In this document: positions 1 through 8,177 of the stretch, one piece after another
How positions within the stretch are numbered: the stretch's first letter is position 1
How the letters are laid out: each line of letters opens with the position of its first letter
DNA from: Halobacillus faecis
GTDB taxonomy: Bacteria > Bacillota > Bacilli > Bacillales > Halobacillaceae
Assembly: GCF_007991335.1 (NCBI RefSeq)
Contig: NZ_BJYD01000038.1
Location: forward strand, 1-35,620
Length of the DNA: 35,620 nucleotides
Direction: 5' to 3'
The notes under the pieces: generated by a model
The model's input: only the letters and a program-made list of their open reading frames with translations
The model's database searches: none
What the model was told of the DNA's origin: nothing
Made by a program: the position numbers and the translations under genes

Positions 1-6
1 TAAAAG

Positions 7-24
7 TCTCGAAACTGAGTCTTC
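7..24. repeat. 18-nt repeat, copy 1
   Basis: The 18-mer TCTCGAAACTGAGTCTTC occurs here and again, identical, at 12788-12805. Both copies are intergenic. The flanks do not match beyond the 18 nt, and this copy lies at the window edge. A chance exact 18-mer is unlikely in 35 kb, so it may be part of a dispersed intergenic repeat. Function unknown. Confidence 0.5.
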
Positions 25-94
25 AAGTATCCTGCCATTTAGTTTAATAACCTATAATAAATTGTGTCATTTGGAGAGATAGATTTATATAAAT

Positions 95-128
95 ATAAAA
101 AAAGTGCAACCAAAAAGGTTGCACTTTC
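95..128 (-). terminator. Rho-independent terminator of the symporter gene
   Basis: An 11-bp perfect stem (101-111 with 117-127) closes a 5-nt loop. On the minus strand it is followed by a run of T. It lies 13 nt past the symporter stop codon. Positions 1-94 hold no gene that I can support. Confidence 0.85.
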
Positions 129-140
129 GTTTATTATGCT

Positions 141-1379
141 TTATGCTTCCATACGTTTGGCATCTTCATCGATGCCGTATTTCCGCTCTGATTCAGCAAC
201 TACGACAGCACATGCTGCGTCACCCGTGATGTTCAAGGATGTACGTAGCATATCAAGCAGTCGGTCGATACCGATGATGAGTGCGATCCCTTCGACTGGC
301 AGGGATACTTGGTTAAGAACCATCGCAAGCATAATCAATCCTACACCTGGGACCCCTGCAGTACCAATACTTGCAAGAACCGCCGTCAGGACGACCATAA
401 CCAGTTGTGCAAAGGAAAGGTCAGAACCGTAGACTTGAGCAATGAAAATTGTCGCTACACCCTGCATGATTGCAGTACCATCCATGTTGATGGTTGCACC
501 CAAAGGCTGAACGAAACTACTGACAGGTTTCGGAACATTCAAGTTTTCCTGAGCTGTTTTCATGGAAATTGGTAGTGTTGAACTACTGCTTGACGTACTG
601 AAACCGACCGTCATCGCAGGGAAGAACCCTTTGACAAACTTGATTGGATTCATCTTTCCTAGGAATGCAACAGCAGACCCATACGTGACGATTCCATGGA
701 TGATTAATCCTAGGATAACGACGATCATGTACATAGCCATCCCTTTCATACCGTCGATTCCCATTGTTCCAATTGCAGAAGCAAGGAGACCGAAGGCACC
801 ATAAGGAGCAAAGCGCATGATCAAGTTTACAAGGAACATCATAATTTCATTTCCTTGTTCGACAAGCTTGTAAATCCCTTCCGTCTTCTTACCAAGCATC
901 GCAAGTGCGAAGCCGATGAAGATCGCGAAGGCGATGATTTGAAGCATGTTCCCTTCCGTCATTGCCTGGATAGGGTTTGTCGGAATAATGTTTGTAAATG
1001 TTTCGACGACGCCAGGTGCTTCCTGAGCTTCATACTCTGCACCCGCTGGGTTGATGTCAATGTTCCCGGGCTGGAAAACGTACGCAAGAGAAATCGCAAT
1101 ACTGATCGCAATCGTCGTTGTTACGAGGAAGAATGCAATGGTCTTTCCACCGATTCTACCTAATTTCTTTGGATCGCCAAGAGAAGCGGTACCTAGTGTG
1201 ATAGAGAAGAACACGATTGGTACAACTAGCATTTTAATAAGATTTAAGAATACCGTACCTAAAGGGCCAAAAACATAAGCATCTAACGTAGTGAACAAAT
1301 CCGGGGCAGCTAAGTGCAGACCTAAGCCTACAATAGCACCAAGAATTAAACCTATAAAAATCTTGGTTGTTAGTTTCAT
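141..1379 (-). CDS. Dicarboxylate/amino acid:cation symporter (DAACS family)
   Basis: This is a 412-aa integral membrane protein of the sodium/proton:dicarboxylate symporter family (GltP/GltT/DctP type), which takes up glutamate, aspartate or C4-dicarboxylates. The sequence shows the N-terminal KIFIGLILG helix, the serine-rich hairpin loop TSSSSSTLP near residue 262 and the substrate/cation site NMDGTAI near residue 298, both diagnostic. The length is normal for the family. GTAGGAGG lies 7 nt before the ATG. It is monocistronic, with its own terminator at 95-128. A cre-like site at 1402-1416 in the leader suggests carbon catabolite repression by CcpA. The exact substrate (glutamate versus succinate/fumarate) cannot be read from the sequence, so no symbol is given. 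Confidence 0.93.
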   Translation of the reverse strand: MKLTTKIFIGLILGAIVGLGLHLAAPDLFTTLDAYVFGPLGTVFLNLIKMLVVPIVFFSITLGTASLGDPKKLGRIGGKTIAFFLVTTTIAISIAISLAYVFQPGNIDINPAGAEYEAQEAPGVVETFTNIIPTNPIQAMTEGNMLQIIAFAIFIGFALAMLGKKTEGIYKLVEQGNEIMMFLVNLIMRFAPYGAFGLLASAIGTMGIDGMKGMAMYMIVVILGLIIHGIVTYGSAVAFLGKMNPIKFVKGFFPAMTVGFSTSSSSSTLPISMKTAQENLNVPKPVSSFVQPLGATINMDGTAIMQGVATIFIAQVYGSDLSFAQLVMVVLTAVLASIGTAGVPGVGLIMLAMVLNQVSLPVEGIALIIGIDRLLDMLRTSLNITGDAACAVVVAESERKYGIDEDAKRMEA

Positions 1380-1401
1380 GAAGTAACCTCCTACAACATT
1401 A

Positions 1402-1416
1402 TGAAAACGCTTACTT
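1402..1416 (-). promoter_or_regulatory. Putative cre (CcpA) site
   Basis: ATGAAAACGCTTACT fits the Bacillus cre consensus WTGNAANCGNWNNCW at every position. It lies 23 nt upstream of the symporter start codon, a position that would suit a transcriptional roadblock. CcpA control of dicarboxylate and glutamate uptake is common in Bacillus. Binding itself is inference. Confidence 0.5.
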
Positions 1417-1797
1417 ATTATTTTGTTTAAAAAGTGAAAATTTTCAAAGACGACATGTTCCCTACCATGTCTAAAAGCATTAAAAAAAGACTTACTAACA
1501 ATATAGAATTCGGTACCTTCGAGCCTTGGTATGGTTGTGTTTCAGGCTCTTCTTAGATGGTTGCAACCAGCGCGTGTGTAAATGTGCTTTATAAATTATA
1601 ACACAGAATGATTGAAAATTGAATAGAATTTGCTGGTAGTTTCTTATACAACTATGTACCAAACGGTGCTACATAACTTTCAATGGCCATTGAAACCGCG
1701 AGATTCATAGTTATTTCTCCATTATGAGAATGTTTAGAATTTATTACATATTCACAAATCCCCCTCTAGCCATGCATATAATATTATCCTGTTGCAT
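1417..1797. other. Intergenic stretch with an 18-bp palindrome
   Basis: About 380 bp separate the symporter leader from the acs terminator. I see no coding sequence. It holds an 18-bp perfect palindrome at 1678-1695 (TTTCAATGG followed by its complement), a 10-bp palindrome GGTTGCAACC at 1559-1568, and a small hairpin with GAGCC/GGCTC arms near 1530-1550. The promoter of the symporter gene should lie here, but I could not single one out. Confidence 0.45.
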
Positions 1798-1829
1798 AAA
1801 AAAACGGCCACTTATGTGGCAGCCGTTCT
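1798..1829 (-). terminator. Terminator of the acs/ssu operon
   Basis: AACGGC at 1803-1808 pairs with GCCGTT at 1822-1827, with an inner CCAC/GTGG stem. On the minus strand a run of seven T follows. It lies directly after the acetyl-CoA synthetase stop and ends the SAM-riboswitch operon. Confidence 0.85.
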
Positions 1830-1832
1830 TTA

Positions 1833-3518
1833 TCAAGAATTAGCGCTTTCCCACTTCTTCAATTCCCTTCGCAAAACTTTCCCGCTGATTTGTGTTTTCG
1901 GAAGTTCTTCTATCATTTCAATTTCCCTTGGAGCACAGTGGGCAGCGAGCTCGGTTTTTACAAAATGTCGTAACTCTTCCAAGAGACCTTCCCGCTGTTT
2001 GTATCCATCATGAACAACAATAAAAGCTTTTACTATTTCTCCACGTACTGGGTCGGGCTTTCCAATCACTCCCGACTCCCTTACAGCTGGGTGTTCGAGT
2101 AATTTACTTTCCACTTCGAAAGGACCAATACGCTCTCCAGAAGAATTGATCATATCATCACTTCTGCCTTGAAAAAATACGTATCCTTCCTCGTCCCTAT
2201 AGGCTAAATCGCCAGCCAAATACCATTCTTCACCAAACGGGAAATAGGAAGAGAATTTCCCCGGATTCTTCCACACTTCTTTCATCATGGATGGCCAGCC
2301 AGAACGAATGGCCAGATGTCCTGTCTCATATGGAGGAAGAGGCTGTCCTTCTTCATTAAGGATCTCGACTTCAATTCCAGGTATCGGACGCCCCATGGAT
2401 CCAGGTTTGATCGGGCGTGTGGGAAGATTAGCAATCAGCTGCGCTCCGGTTTCTGTCATCCACCATGTATCATGTATCCTCAAATTCCACGTTTGATACG
2501 CCCAGTGAATGACTTCTGGGTTGAGTGGTTCTCCAACACTTAAGATATGACGTAGAGAAGAAAGGTCATAGCGGACGTGCATATCTTCACTCTGGGATTT
2601 CATCATCCGTAAGGCGGTGGGGGCACTGTACCATACAGAAACTTTAGCCTTCTCCAATACTTCATACCACGCTTTCGCTGAAAAGCGTCCTCCGTGAATG
2701 ACTGTAGTCACCCCGTTCAACAATGGGGCGAATACTCCATAGACCGTACCTGTCACCCATCCGGGATGTGCTGTACACCAGTACACATCGTCTTCTTTCA
2801 GATCCAACACCCAACGCCCCGTCTGATACTGCTGGATCATGTTTCGATGGGCATGGATGATTCCTTTTGGTTTCCCGGTCGATCCACTCGTATAATGAAT
2901 GTTGAGCCCGTCATCAAGGTCAACCCACACCGTGTCCAGTTCATCACTTGCTTTTTCTGCTTCTTTTGTAATGGAAGGGATGGCTCCAACTGTTTTATTC
3001 GTAGTGAAAACCTTTGTCAGGCTTGGAATCTCTTCTCTGTTTACTCGATCCATAAAGGAATCGTCTGTAATTAAGTACTTGCCCTCACAGTCATTAATGC
3101 GGTCCTTTACCGCTTCTTCCATAAAAGCTTCAAATAAAGGACCGACCACCGCACCAATTTTAATGGCGGCAAACATTGCAATGTGACAGTGTGGATGTTT
3201 TGGTAAAAAGACGAAAACGAAATCTCCTTTTTTCACACCATGTTGAAGGAGCACATTCGCCCAGCGGTTGACTTCACTTTTCAGCTCAGCGAAGGTAAGG
3301 GTCCATTCTTCCTTCTCAGACACGTAGTGTAATGCGACCCGGTTCCCCCTTCCTTCATCGACATGTCTGTCCACGCATTCGTATGCCATATTCACCTTAC
3401 CTGTTACATTCCATGTGAAACGATCGTTTACGGCAATCCAATCAAAAGGCTCTCCTTCCATCCATTCTGCTTCTATATTGTATTTTGCAGGTTGTGGTGG
3501 GATGATCGCTGCTGTCAT
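1833..3518 (-). CDS. acsA: AMP-forming acetyl-CoA synthetase (AcsA family)
   Basis: This 561-aa adenylate-forming ligase would convert acetate (or propionate), ATP and CoA to acyl-CoA, AMP and PPi. The ATP-binding loop YTSGSTGKPKG lies at residues 209-219. The motif DTWWMTETG at 350-358 keeps the tryptophan that restricts the pocket to acetate-sized acids. GRSDD and SGERIGPFE follow, and SGK547 carries the acetylatable lysine. The protein closely resembles Bacillus AcsA in wording and length. One oddity is that the catalytic stretch reads PKTQISGK, one residue longer than the usual PKTRSGK or PKTISGK. AAGGAGG lies 8 nt before the ATG. It is the last gene of the ssu-like operon, 14 nt behind the ATPase gene. 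Its place downstream of an acetate-releasing sulfhydrylase suggests acetate recycling; this is inference. A housekeeping acsA may exist elsewhere. Confidence 0.85.
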   Translation of the reverse strand: MTAAIIPPQPAKYNIEAEWMEGEPFDWIAVNDRFTWNVTGKVNMAYECVDRHVDEGRGNRVALHYVSEKEEWTLTFAELKSEVNRWANVLLQHGVKKGDFVFVFLPKHPHCHIAMFAAIKIGAVVGPLFEAFMEEAVKDRINDCEGKYLITDDSFMDRVNREEIPSLTKVFTTNKTVGAIPSITKEAEKASDELDTVWVDLDDGLNIHYTSGSTGKPKGIIHAHRNMIQQYQTGRWVLDLKEDDVYWCTAHPGWVTGTVYGVFAPLLNGVTTVIHGGRFSAKAWYEVLEKAKVSVWYSAPTALRMMKSQSEDMHVRYDLSSLRHILSVGEPLNPEVIHWAYQTWNLRIHDTWWMTETGAQLIANLPTRPIKPGSMGRPIPGIEVEILNEEGQPLPPYETGHLAIRSGWPSMMKEVWKNPGKFSSYFPFGEEWYLAGDLAYRDEEGYVFFQGRSDDMINSSGERIGPFEVESKLLEHPAVRESGVIGKPDPVRGEIVKAFIVVHDGYKQREGLLEELRHFVKTELAAHCAPREIEMIEELPKTQISGKVLRRELKKWESANS

Positions 3519-3532
3519 GATCTAGCTCCTCC

Positions 3533-4246
3533 TTAAGATTTGGTGAAATCCAATTCCTTCAATATTTCTTCTTTCAACTCAGCCAGGCGGTGGTCTCCTC
3601 GTTTTCGAGGTTTGGAACGATTGATGAAGATTTCTGATGCGATCTGCCCCGGCTGACCGCGCATGATTACGATTCGATCACATAAATAGAGCGCCTCATC
3701 GATGTCGTGGGTGACGAGCAAGGTCGTCGTCCTACGCTTTTCCCAAATGGACAATAGTAAGTCTTGCAGCTGCATTTTTGTAAAAGCATCAAGAGCACTA
3801 AACGGTTCATCCAGGAGAAGGATGTCCGGTTGACTGAGCAGAGATCTGGCAATCGCTGCTCGCTGGGCCATTCCACCTGATAGGTCTTTGGGATAATGTT
3901 TTTCAAACCCCTGCAGTCCCACTGTTTCAATTAAGTCCAACGCCTCTGACTTCTTTTGCTTTTTAGAAAAGCCGAACGTCACATTATCCATAACGGTTAA
4001 CCACGGCATGAGTCTCGGCTCTTGGAACATCATTCCGAAAGCTTCTTCCGGGCGTTCAGCTTCTGTGCGAATGCTTCCTTCAAATTGCGGATCCAGACCT
4101 GAAAGGACACGCAGGAATGTACTTTTGCCACAACCACTCGTTCCCAGGACACCGACAACTTCTCCTCTTTGCAACTGCAAATTGATATTCTCAAATCCTG
4201 CTTTCCCATTTTGAAATGTGCGCGATACTTGATGGACAGCTAACAT
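3533..4246 (-). CDS. ssuB: ABC transporter ATP-binding protein, SsuB-like
   Basis: This 237-aa ATPase powers the importer formed with the two upstream genes. Walker A GTSGCGKST lies near residues 35-43, the Q-loop is in MMFQEPRLMPW, the signature is LSGGMAQRAAIARSL, Walker B is ILLLDEPFSALD and the switch histidine is in VTHDIDEA. This is the nitrate/sulfonate/taurine class (SsuB/TauB). The start at 4246 is chosen because AAAGGAGG precedes it by 8 nt; the frame stays open upstream to 4270, but that start would overlap the permease gene. The substrate is not proven, and thiamine-precursor or taurine importers share this architecture. Confidence 0.88.
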   Translation of the reverse strand: MLAVHQVSRTFQNGKAGFENINLQLQRGEVVGVLGTSGCGKSTFLRVLSGLDPQFEGSIRTEAERPEEAFGMMFQEPRLMPWLTVMDNVTFGFSKKQKKSEALDLIETVGLQGFEKHYPKDLSGGMAQRAAIARSLLSQPDILLLDEPFSALDAFTKMQLQDLLLSIWEKRRTTTLLVTHDIDEALYLCDRIVIMRGQPGQIASEIFINRSKPRKRGDHRLAELKEEILKELDFTKS

Positions 4247-4259
4247 AGACAGCCCTCCT

Positions 4260-5093
4260 TTATGAGGCATTTTCCAGATTGTCCTGCCATTTCAACGTTT
4301 TGGTCTGAATTCTCTTTAAGATTTCATCTGTGATTTTCCCAAAGATGGCAAAGAGGATGATGCTTCCAATTACGAGGGATGGAGCGGAGGTATTCTGACC
4401 GTACACCATCAAATACCCAAGACCCTGGCTTGCGCCGAGCAGTTCTGCTGCGACCACGAACATCCACCCGAGACTCAGTCCACTCCTTAAACCAATGATG
4501 AAAGATGGTAAAGCCGCTGGAAGAATGATTTTTTTGATTTGCTGAAGACTTGTGAAATTGTATATTCTACCAACTTCAATCAACTTACGATCAATTCCCT
4601 GTATGCCTGAAGTCAAATTCAAGTACACTGGGAAGAAGACACCCACAGCCACGAGAGTGATTTTGGAAGCTTCTCCAATACCAATCCACAAAACAAATAA
4701 TGGAACCCAGGCGAGGGACGGAATGGCTCTCAATGCTTGCAGCATGGGGTCGAGCAACTGATGGATGACTTTTACATAACCTGTCGCTGCTCCGAGAAGA
4801 ACGGCCGCTAGTGAACCTGCTAGAAAGCCAGCAAAAACTCTGTAAAGCGTGATGGTGATGTGCCCCAAAAGTTCTCCACCCTGAGCCAGGGCCGCCATTT
4901 CATCCACAACGGTCGTGGGAGAAGGTAGCAAATGAGGAGCCACCCACCCCGACCTCGAAGCATACTCCCACAAAAGGATGATGAAAACAGGAAGGATCAG
5001 ACCCAGCCAGGAACCGGATAGGTTTCCCTTCACCGCACGAGCTTTATTCACCCGGGCTGCCGGTTGGACGGTCGTTTCTGTACGACTGGACAT
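4260..5093 (-). CDS. ssuC: ABC transporter permease, SsuC-like
   Basis: This 277-aa membrane protein has about six hydrophobic helices and a cytoplasmic tail at each end. The coupling-loop EAA motif is seen around residues 175-200 (EVGRIYNFTSLQQIKKIILPAALPS region), as in BPD_transp_1 permeases of the SsuC/TauC/NrtB class. AAGGAGGG precedes the ATG. It lies 18 nt after the binding-protein gene and 13 nt before the ATPase start, so the three form one importer in the usual SBP-permease-ATPase order of a compact operon. Confidence 0.88.
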   Translation of the reverse strand: MSSRTETTVQPAARVNKARAVKGNLSGSWLGLILPVFIILLWEYASRSGWVAPHLLPSPTTVVDEMAALAQGGELLGHITITLYRVFAGFLAGSLAAVLLGAATGYVKVIHQLLDPMLQALRAIPSLAWVPLFVLWIGIGEASKITLVAVGVFFPVYLNLTSGIQGIDRKLIEVGRIYNFTSLQQIKKIILPAALPSFIIGLRSGLSLGWMFVVAAELLGASQGLGYLMVYGQNTSAPSLVIGSIILFAIFGKITDEILKRIQTKTLKWQDNLENAS

Positions 5094-5111
5094 AAACGTG
5101 CTCCCTCCTTT

Positions 5112-6095
5112 TTACTCAATCACTTCTTCCGCATATTGCGGATTGATAAGCGCTTCTGTAATTTTCTCAATATCCACGTCTGCCTTAATGACTTCTTCTT
5201 CCTGAAGCACTTGACCGGCGCCTAGAACAGTTTCCCTCAACGCCTCTCCTGGTACAGGGTTCGAGAGATCATTCCTTTCCAGACTCTTCTTGGCTACTTC
5301 TAGATCCAATCCCGCTTCTTCAGCAAGGATTTCTGCTGCTTTCTCAGGGTTCTCAACTGTCCATTCTCTTGCTTTTTCATAAGCTTCAATGACCTGTGTG
5401 ACAATTTCCGGATGTTGTTTGGCATAGTCCGAACGAACGTTCAGCGTTCCGTAAGTATTGAATTCCGGCTTACGGTAGAAGAGTTCTGCCCCGCCTTCTA
5501 ATTCATTGCGAGCCATATGAGGATCGAGCCCTGCCCACGCATCGACGTTTCCATTAGTGAGTGCAGATGCTCCTTCAGGGTGCTGCAAATTCACAAGCTC
5601 AATGTCATCAGTGGAAAGCCCGTGATCTTTCAGTGCGCGAACTAAGAAAATATAAGGATCTGTCCCGAGCGTTGCCGCTACCTTCTTTCCTTTCAAATCT
5701 TCCACGGACGATATTCCACTATCAGGGTTCGTAACAAGTGCCGTCCATTCGGGCTTGGAGTACAAATAAACAGATTCTACGGGAGCGTTATTCGCTTTCG
5801 CCATCAGGGCCGCTGCGCCGGCAGTCGAACCGAAGTCTACACTGCTTGAATTCAGGAATTCAAGGGCTTTGTTACTTCCCTGGCTGAGAACCCATTCTAC
5901 TTCGATCCCTTCATCTTCAAAAATTTCTTCAGCGAAACCCTTCTCTTTCAATACTAGACTCGTCGGAGAATAATACGCATAATCGAGCGTTACTTTGTCT
6001 GGTGAGTCGCTTTTCCCTTCTGCATCTCCCGAACAACCTACAAGGCCCAACGTCACAAGTAACCCTAAAGTGATGAATGTTTTCTTTAGTCCCAT
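5112..6095 (-). CDS. ssuA: Sulfonate/nitrate-type ABC substrate-binding lipoprotein, SsuA-like
   Basis: This 327-aa exported lipoprotein has a signal peptide with lipobox LGLVGC, giving Cys21 as the lipidated residue. The mature part matches the SsuA/THI5-like periplasmic-binding fold, with GSNKALEFLNSSSVDFG, an AALMAKANNAPV hinge segment and DLKGKKVAATLGTDPY. It would deliver an aliphatic sulfonate or a similar small anion to SsuC/SsuB. AGGAGG stands 6 nt before the ATG. It follows the sulfhydrylase fusion by 26 nt in the SAM-riboswitch operon. No sulfonate monooxygenase (SsuD) is in the window, so the cargo could be another organosulfur compound. Confidence 0.88.
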   Translation of the reverse strand: MGLKKTFITLGLLVTLGLVGCSGDAEGKSDSPDKVTLDYAYYSPTSLVLKEKGFAEEIFEDEGIEVEWVLSQGSNKALEFLNSSSVDFGSTAGAAALMAKANNAPVESVYLYSKPEWTALVTNPDSGISSVEDLKGKKVAATLGTDPYIFLVRALKDHGLSTDDIELVNLQHPEGASALTNGNVDAWAGLDPHMARNELEGGAELFYRKPEFNTYGTLNVRSDYAKQHPEIVTQVIEAYEKAREWTVENPEKAAEILAEEAGLDLEVAKKSLERNDLSNPVPGEALRETVLGAGQVLQEEEVIKADVDIEKITEALINPQYAEEVIE

Positions 6096-6121
6096 TTTCC
6101 ATCCTCCTCTATCATTGGTTT

Positions 6122-7900
6122 CTAGATTTCACATGCATAGGTATCAATGGTTCCTCTTAACCGCTGGGCTTCTTTATAGGTACAACGGTTATGTACCACT
6201 TCAAGTCCAGCTTCACTTGCGATCTGGGCCGCCTTCGGTGCGATGACCCCTTCTTGCAGCCAGAAAACGTCCGGTCGGATCTCTGCTGCTTCCTTAGCAA
6301 TTTCAATAGCTGCTTCTGGGCTCCGGAATACTTGCACAACATCAACTTTAAATGGAATCGATCTCAAATCTGGGTATGCCTTCTCTCCTAATACTTCTGT
6401 TTCTCTTGGATTTACAGGGACAATTTGGTACCCCAGTCTCTGCATTTTTCTGGCTAGACGATGACTTGGACGGGAGGGCTTTCCGCTTAACCCGACCACC
6501 GCTAAACGTTTCGGTCGTGTTTCTCCATCTTCTTGGGTTTTGGAGGAGCTCAAGGCCCACTTGATGACACCTTCATCATTTTCAGTAATAGCCGTGCGGT
6601 CTGTTTCTCTTCCTGTCGCTTTTGCAATAGCCCGATCAAGGTCGTTGATCAAGTCTTTGCTCGATTCAAGTCCTATGGATAAGCGAATTAATTCCTCCGT
6701 CACTCCACTTGCAGCAAGATCCTCAACGGACAATTGCTGGTGTGTCGTTGACGCAGGGTGGATGATCAATGATTTGGCATCTCCGACGTTTGCTACATGA
6801 GACCAGAGAGAAATATTATTGATTACCTTTCTTCCAGCTTCCCGTCCACCTTTGATGCCAAAGTTTACGATCGAACCATACCCTCCATCAAGGTAACGAT
6901 TGGCTAGTTCATGAGCTGGGTGTGTAGGCAGCCCTGGGTACGAAACCCATTCCACATCAGGATGTCCTTGTAAGTATTCCGCGATTTCCTGTGCATTGTC
7001 CCCGTGGCGGGCGACACGCAAATGCAGCGTCTCTAATCCTTGCAATAACAAGAAAGCATTATGCGGGCTCAAACAAGATCCAAAATCACGAAGCAATTGA
7101 ACACGCAGTTTCGTTATATAGGCAAGGGTTCCAAAGTCAGCGGTATAAACGATCCCGTTATAACTGTCATCAGGCTCAGTGAATACGGGATACTTGCCGT
7201 TCCCCCAATTGAACTGTCCTCCGTCTACGACGACTCCTCCAATGGCCGTTCCATGACCCCCAATCCATTTCGTTGCGGAGTGGATGACAATGTCGGCTCC
7301 GTGCTCAATGGGCCGGCACGTATAAGGGGTGGCGAATGTATTATCGATGAGAAGTGGAAGGTCATGCTCATGAGCGACGGCCGCTACCTTTTCAATATCG
7401 AGCACGTGAAGGCTCGGATTCCCGATCGTTTCAGCAAAGACGGCTTTCGTACGGTCTGTAATGGCTTTACGGAAGTTATCAGGATCCTCCGGGTCAACAA
7501 AATGAACTTTAATGCCATATCGCGGTAAAGTGTTAGCGAATAAATTATAAGTCCCGCCATAAAGATTTGACGCGGCAACCACTTCATCTCCGGAGCCTGC
7601 GATGTTTAAAATGGATAGGGCAATGGCTGACATTCCGGAAGCCGTCGCTACAGAAGCGACCCCTCCCTCCAAGAGGGCCATTCTTTTCTCAAAAACATCG
7701 ACGGTCGGATTTCCGATACGGGAGTAAATATTTCCAGGTTCGTCTAGGGCAAAAAGGCTCTGGGCGTGTTCTGTGTCATGGAAAACATAGGAGGTCGTTT
7801 GGTAAATCGGCACCGCACGAGATCCTGTTGTCGGATCGGGTGACTGTCCTCCGTGTAAAGAAATCGTATCTACATCATAGCTTTCAAATGAATTCGTCAT
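6122..7900 (-). CDS. O-acetylhomoserine sulfhydrylase fused to a CoA-binding domain
   Basis: This 592-aa protein has two parts. Residues 1-430 are a Cys/Met-metabolism PLP enzyme of the O-acetylhomoserine sulfhydrylase (MetY) type: YSRIGNPTVDVFE, the SGMSAIALS cofactor site, DNTFATPY and PLP-lysine K211 in SATKWIGGHG. It should make homocysteine and acetate from O-acetylhomoserine and sulfide. Residues 464-580 are a CoA_binding_2 domain (YccU/COG1832): AVVGLSGKPSRPSHRLA, VPVNPRE, VFWLQEGV and HNRCTYKEA. A hydrophilic linker of about 30 residues joins them. MetY proteins normally end near residue 430. The ATG at 7900 is preceded by GAGGAGG at 8 nt; the frame runs back to 7957 without a ribosome site. 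It is the first gene behind the SAM riboswitch. The CoA domain may sense CoA or acyl-CoA; this is inference. Confidence 0.9.
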   Translation of the reverse strand: MTNSFESYDVDTISLHGGQSPDPTTGSRAVPIYQTTSYVFHDTEHAQSLFALDEPGNIYSRIGNPTVDVFEKRMALLEGGVASVATASGMSAIALSILNIAGSGDEVVAASNLYGGTYNLFANTLPRYGIKVHFVDPEDPDNFRKAITDRTKAVFAETIGNPSLHVLDIEKVAAVAHEHDLPLLIDNTFATPYTCRPIEHGADIVIHSATKWIGGHGTAIGGVVVDGGQFNWGNGKYPVFTEPDDSYNGIVYTADFGTLAYITKLRVQLLRDFGSCLSPHNAFLLLQGLETLHLRVARHGDNAQEIAEYLQGHPDVEWVSYPGLPTHPAHELANRYLDGGYGSIVNFGIKGGREAGRKVINNISLWSHVANVGDAKSLIIHPASTTHQQLSVEDLAASGVTEELIRLSIGLESSKDLINDLDRAIAKATGRETDRTAITENDEGVIKWALSSSKTQEDGETRPKRLAVVGLSGKPSRPSHRLARKMQRLGYQIVPVNPRETEVLGEKAYPDLRSIPFKVDVVQVFRSPEAAIEIAKEAAEIRPDVFWLQEGVIAPKAAQIASEAGLEVVHNRCTYKEAQRLRGTIDTYACEI

Positions 7901-7989
7901 GTTTATTTCCTCCTCAAAAAGATTCCTATTCTTATAGATATAGTTGGCTTTATGCATACGAATAGTCCATGGATCTTTCTCCGAACAGC

Positions 7990-8022
7990 AAAAAACCCTC
8001 TTCCAAATAAGAAGAGGGTTTG
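7990..8022 (-). terminator. SAM riboswitch terminator
   Basis: On the minus strand an 11-bp stem (AAACCCTCTTC with GAAGAGGGTTT, 8011-8021 with 7993-8003) is followed by a T run. Its 5' arm can instead pair with the 3' strand of P1: 8034-8044 with 8008-8018, 11 pairs with one G-U. That gives the usual antiterminator exchange of S-box leaders. Confidence 0.92.
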
Positions 8023-8037
8023 TTATTTCGATTCCTC

Positions 8038-8148
8038 CTCTTATCTACCAGATCAACCTGATCTGTAGGACTTGGCACCTTTTCAAACCGATGTTTGAAG
8101 GTTGCCGGGCTTCACAGGGCCTATTCCCTCAGCCTCTCTTGATAAGAG
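8038..8148 (-). promoter_or_regulatory. SAM-I (S-box) riboswitch aptamer
   Basis: The minus strand shows the S-box signature in order: P1 arm CTCTTATC (8148-8141), AGAGAGGCTGAGGGAATAGG, CCCTGTGAAGCCCGGCAACC, a P3 hairpin, AAGGTGCCAAGTCC, and the closing arm GATAAGAG (8045-8038). A terminator follows. When SAM is abundant, transcription of the sulfhydrylase-ssu-acs operon should stop. The upstream PLP-enzyme gene (8222-9367) has no terminator, so read-through from it would meet the same switch. Confidence 0.96.
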
Positions 8149-8177
8149 ATGTATGCAGTTAATTGATTATGTTGAGA

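Noticed and set aside
64-1278. Plus-strand ORFs opposite the symporter gene
   Set aside because: They are shadows of the minus-strand gene, with no ribosome sites and no recognisable protein pattern.
1500-1600. GGTACC with nearby hairpins, considered as a T-box leader of the symporter gene
   Set aside because: The conserved T-box sequence around TGGTACCGCG, the specifier loop and the terminator pairing are missing.
1833-7900. Reading the ligase as DmdB and the operon as dimethylsulfoniopropionate demethylation
   Set aside because: The ligase keeps the acetate-restricting WW motif and AcsA wording, there is no DmdA or DmdD, and the acyl-CoA dehydrogenase is far away in another unit.
7901-7957. 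Start of the sulfhydrylase fusion 19 codons further upstream at 7957
   Set aside because: There is no ribosome site, the extra residues do not fit the family, and GAGGAGG sits ideally before the ATG at 7900.
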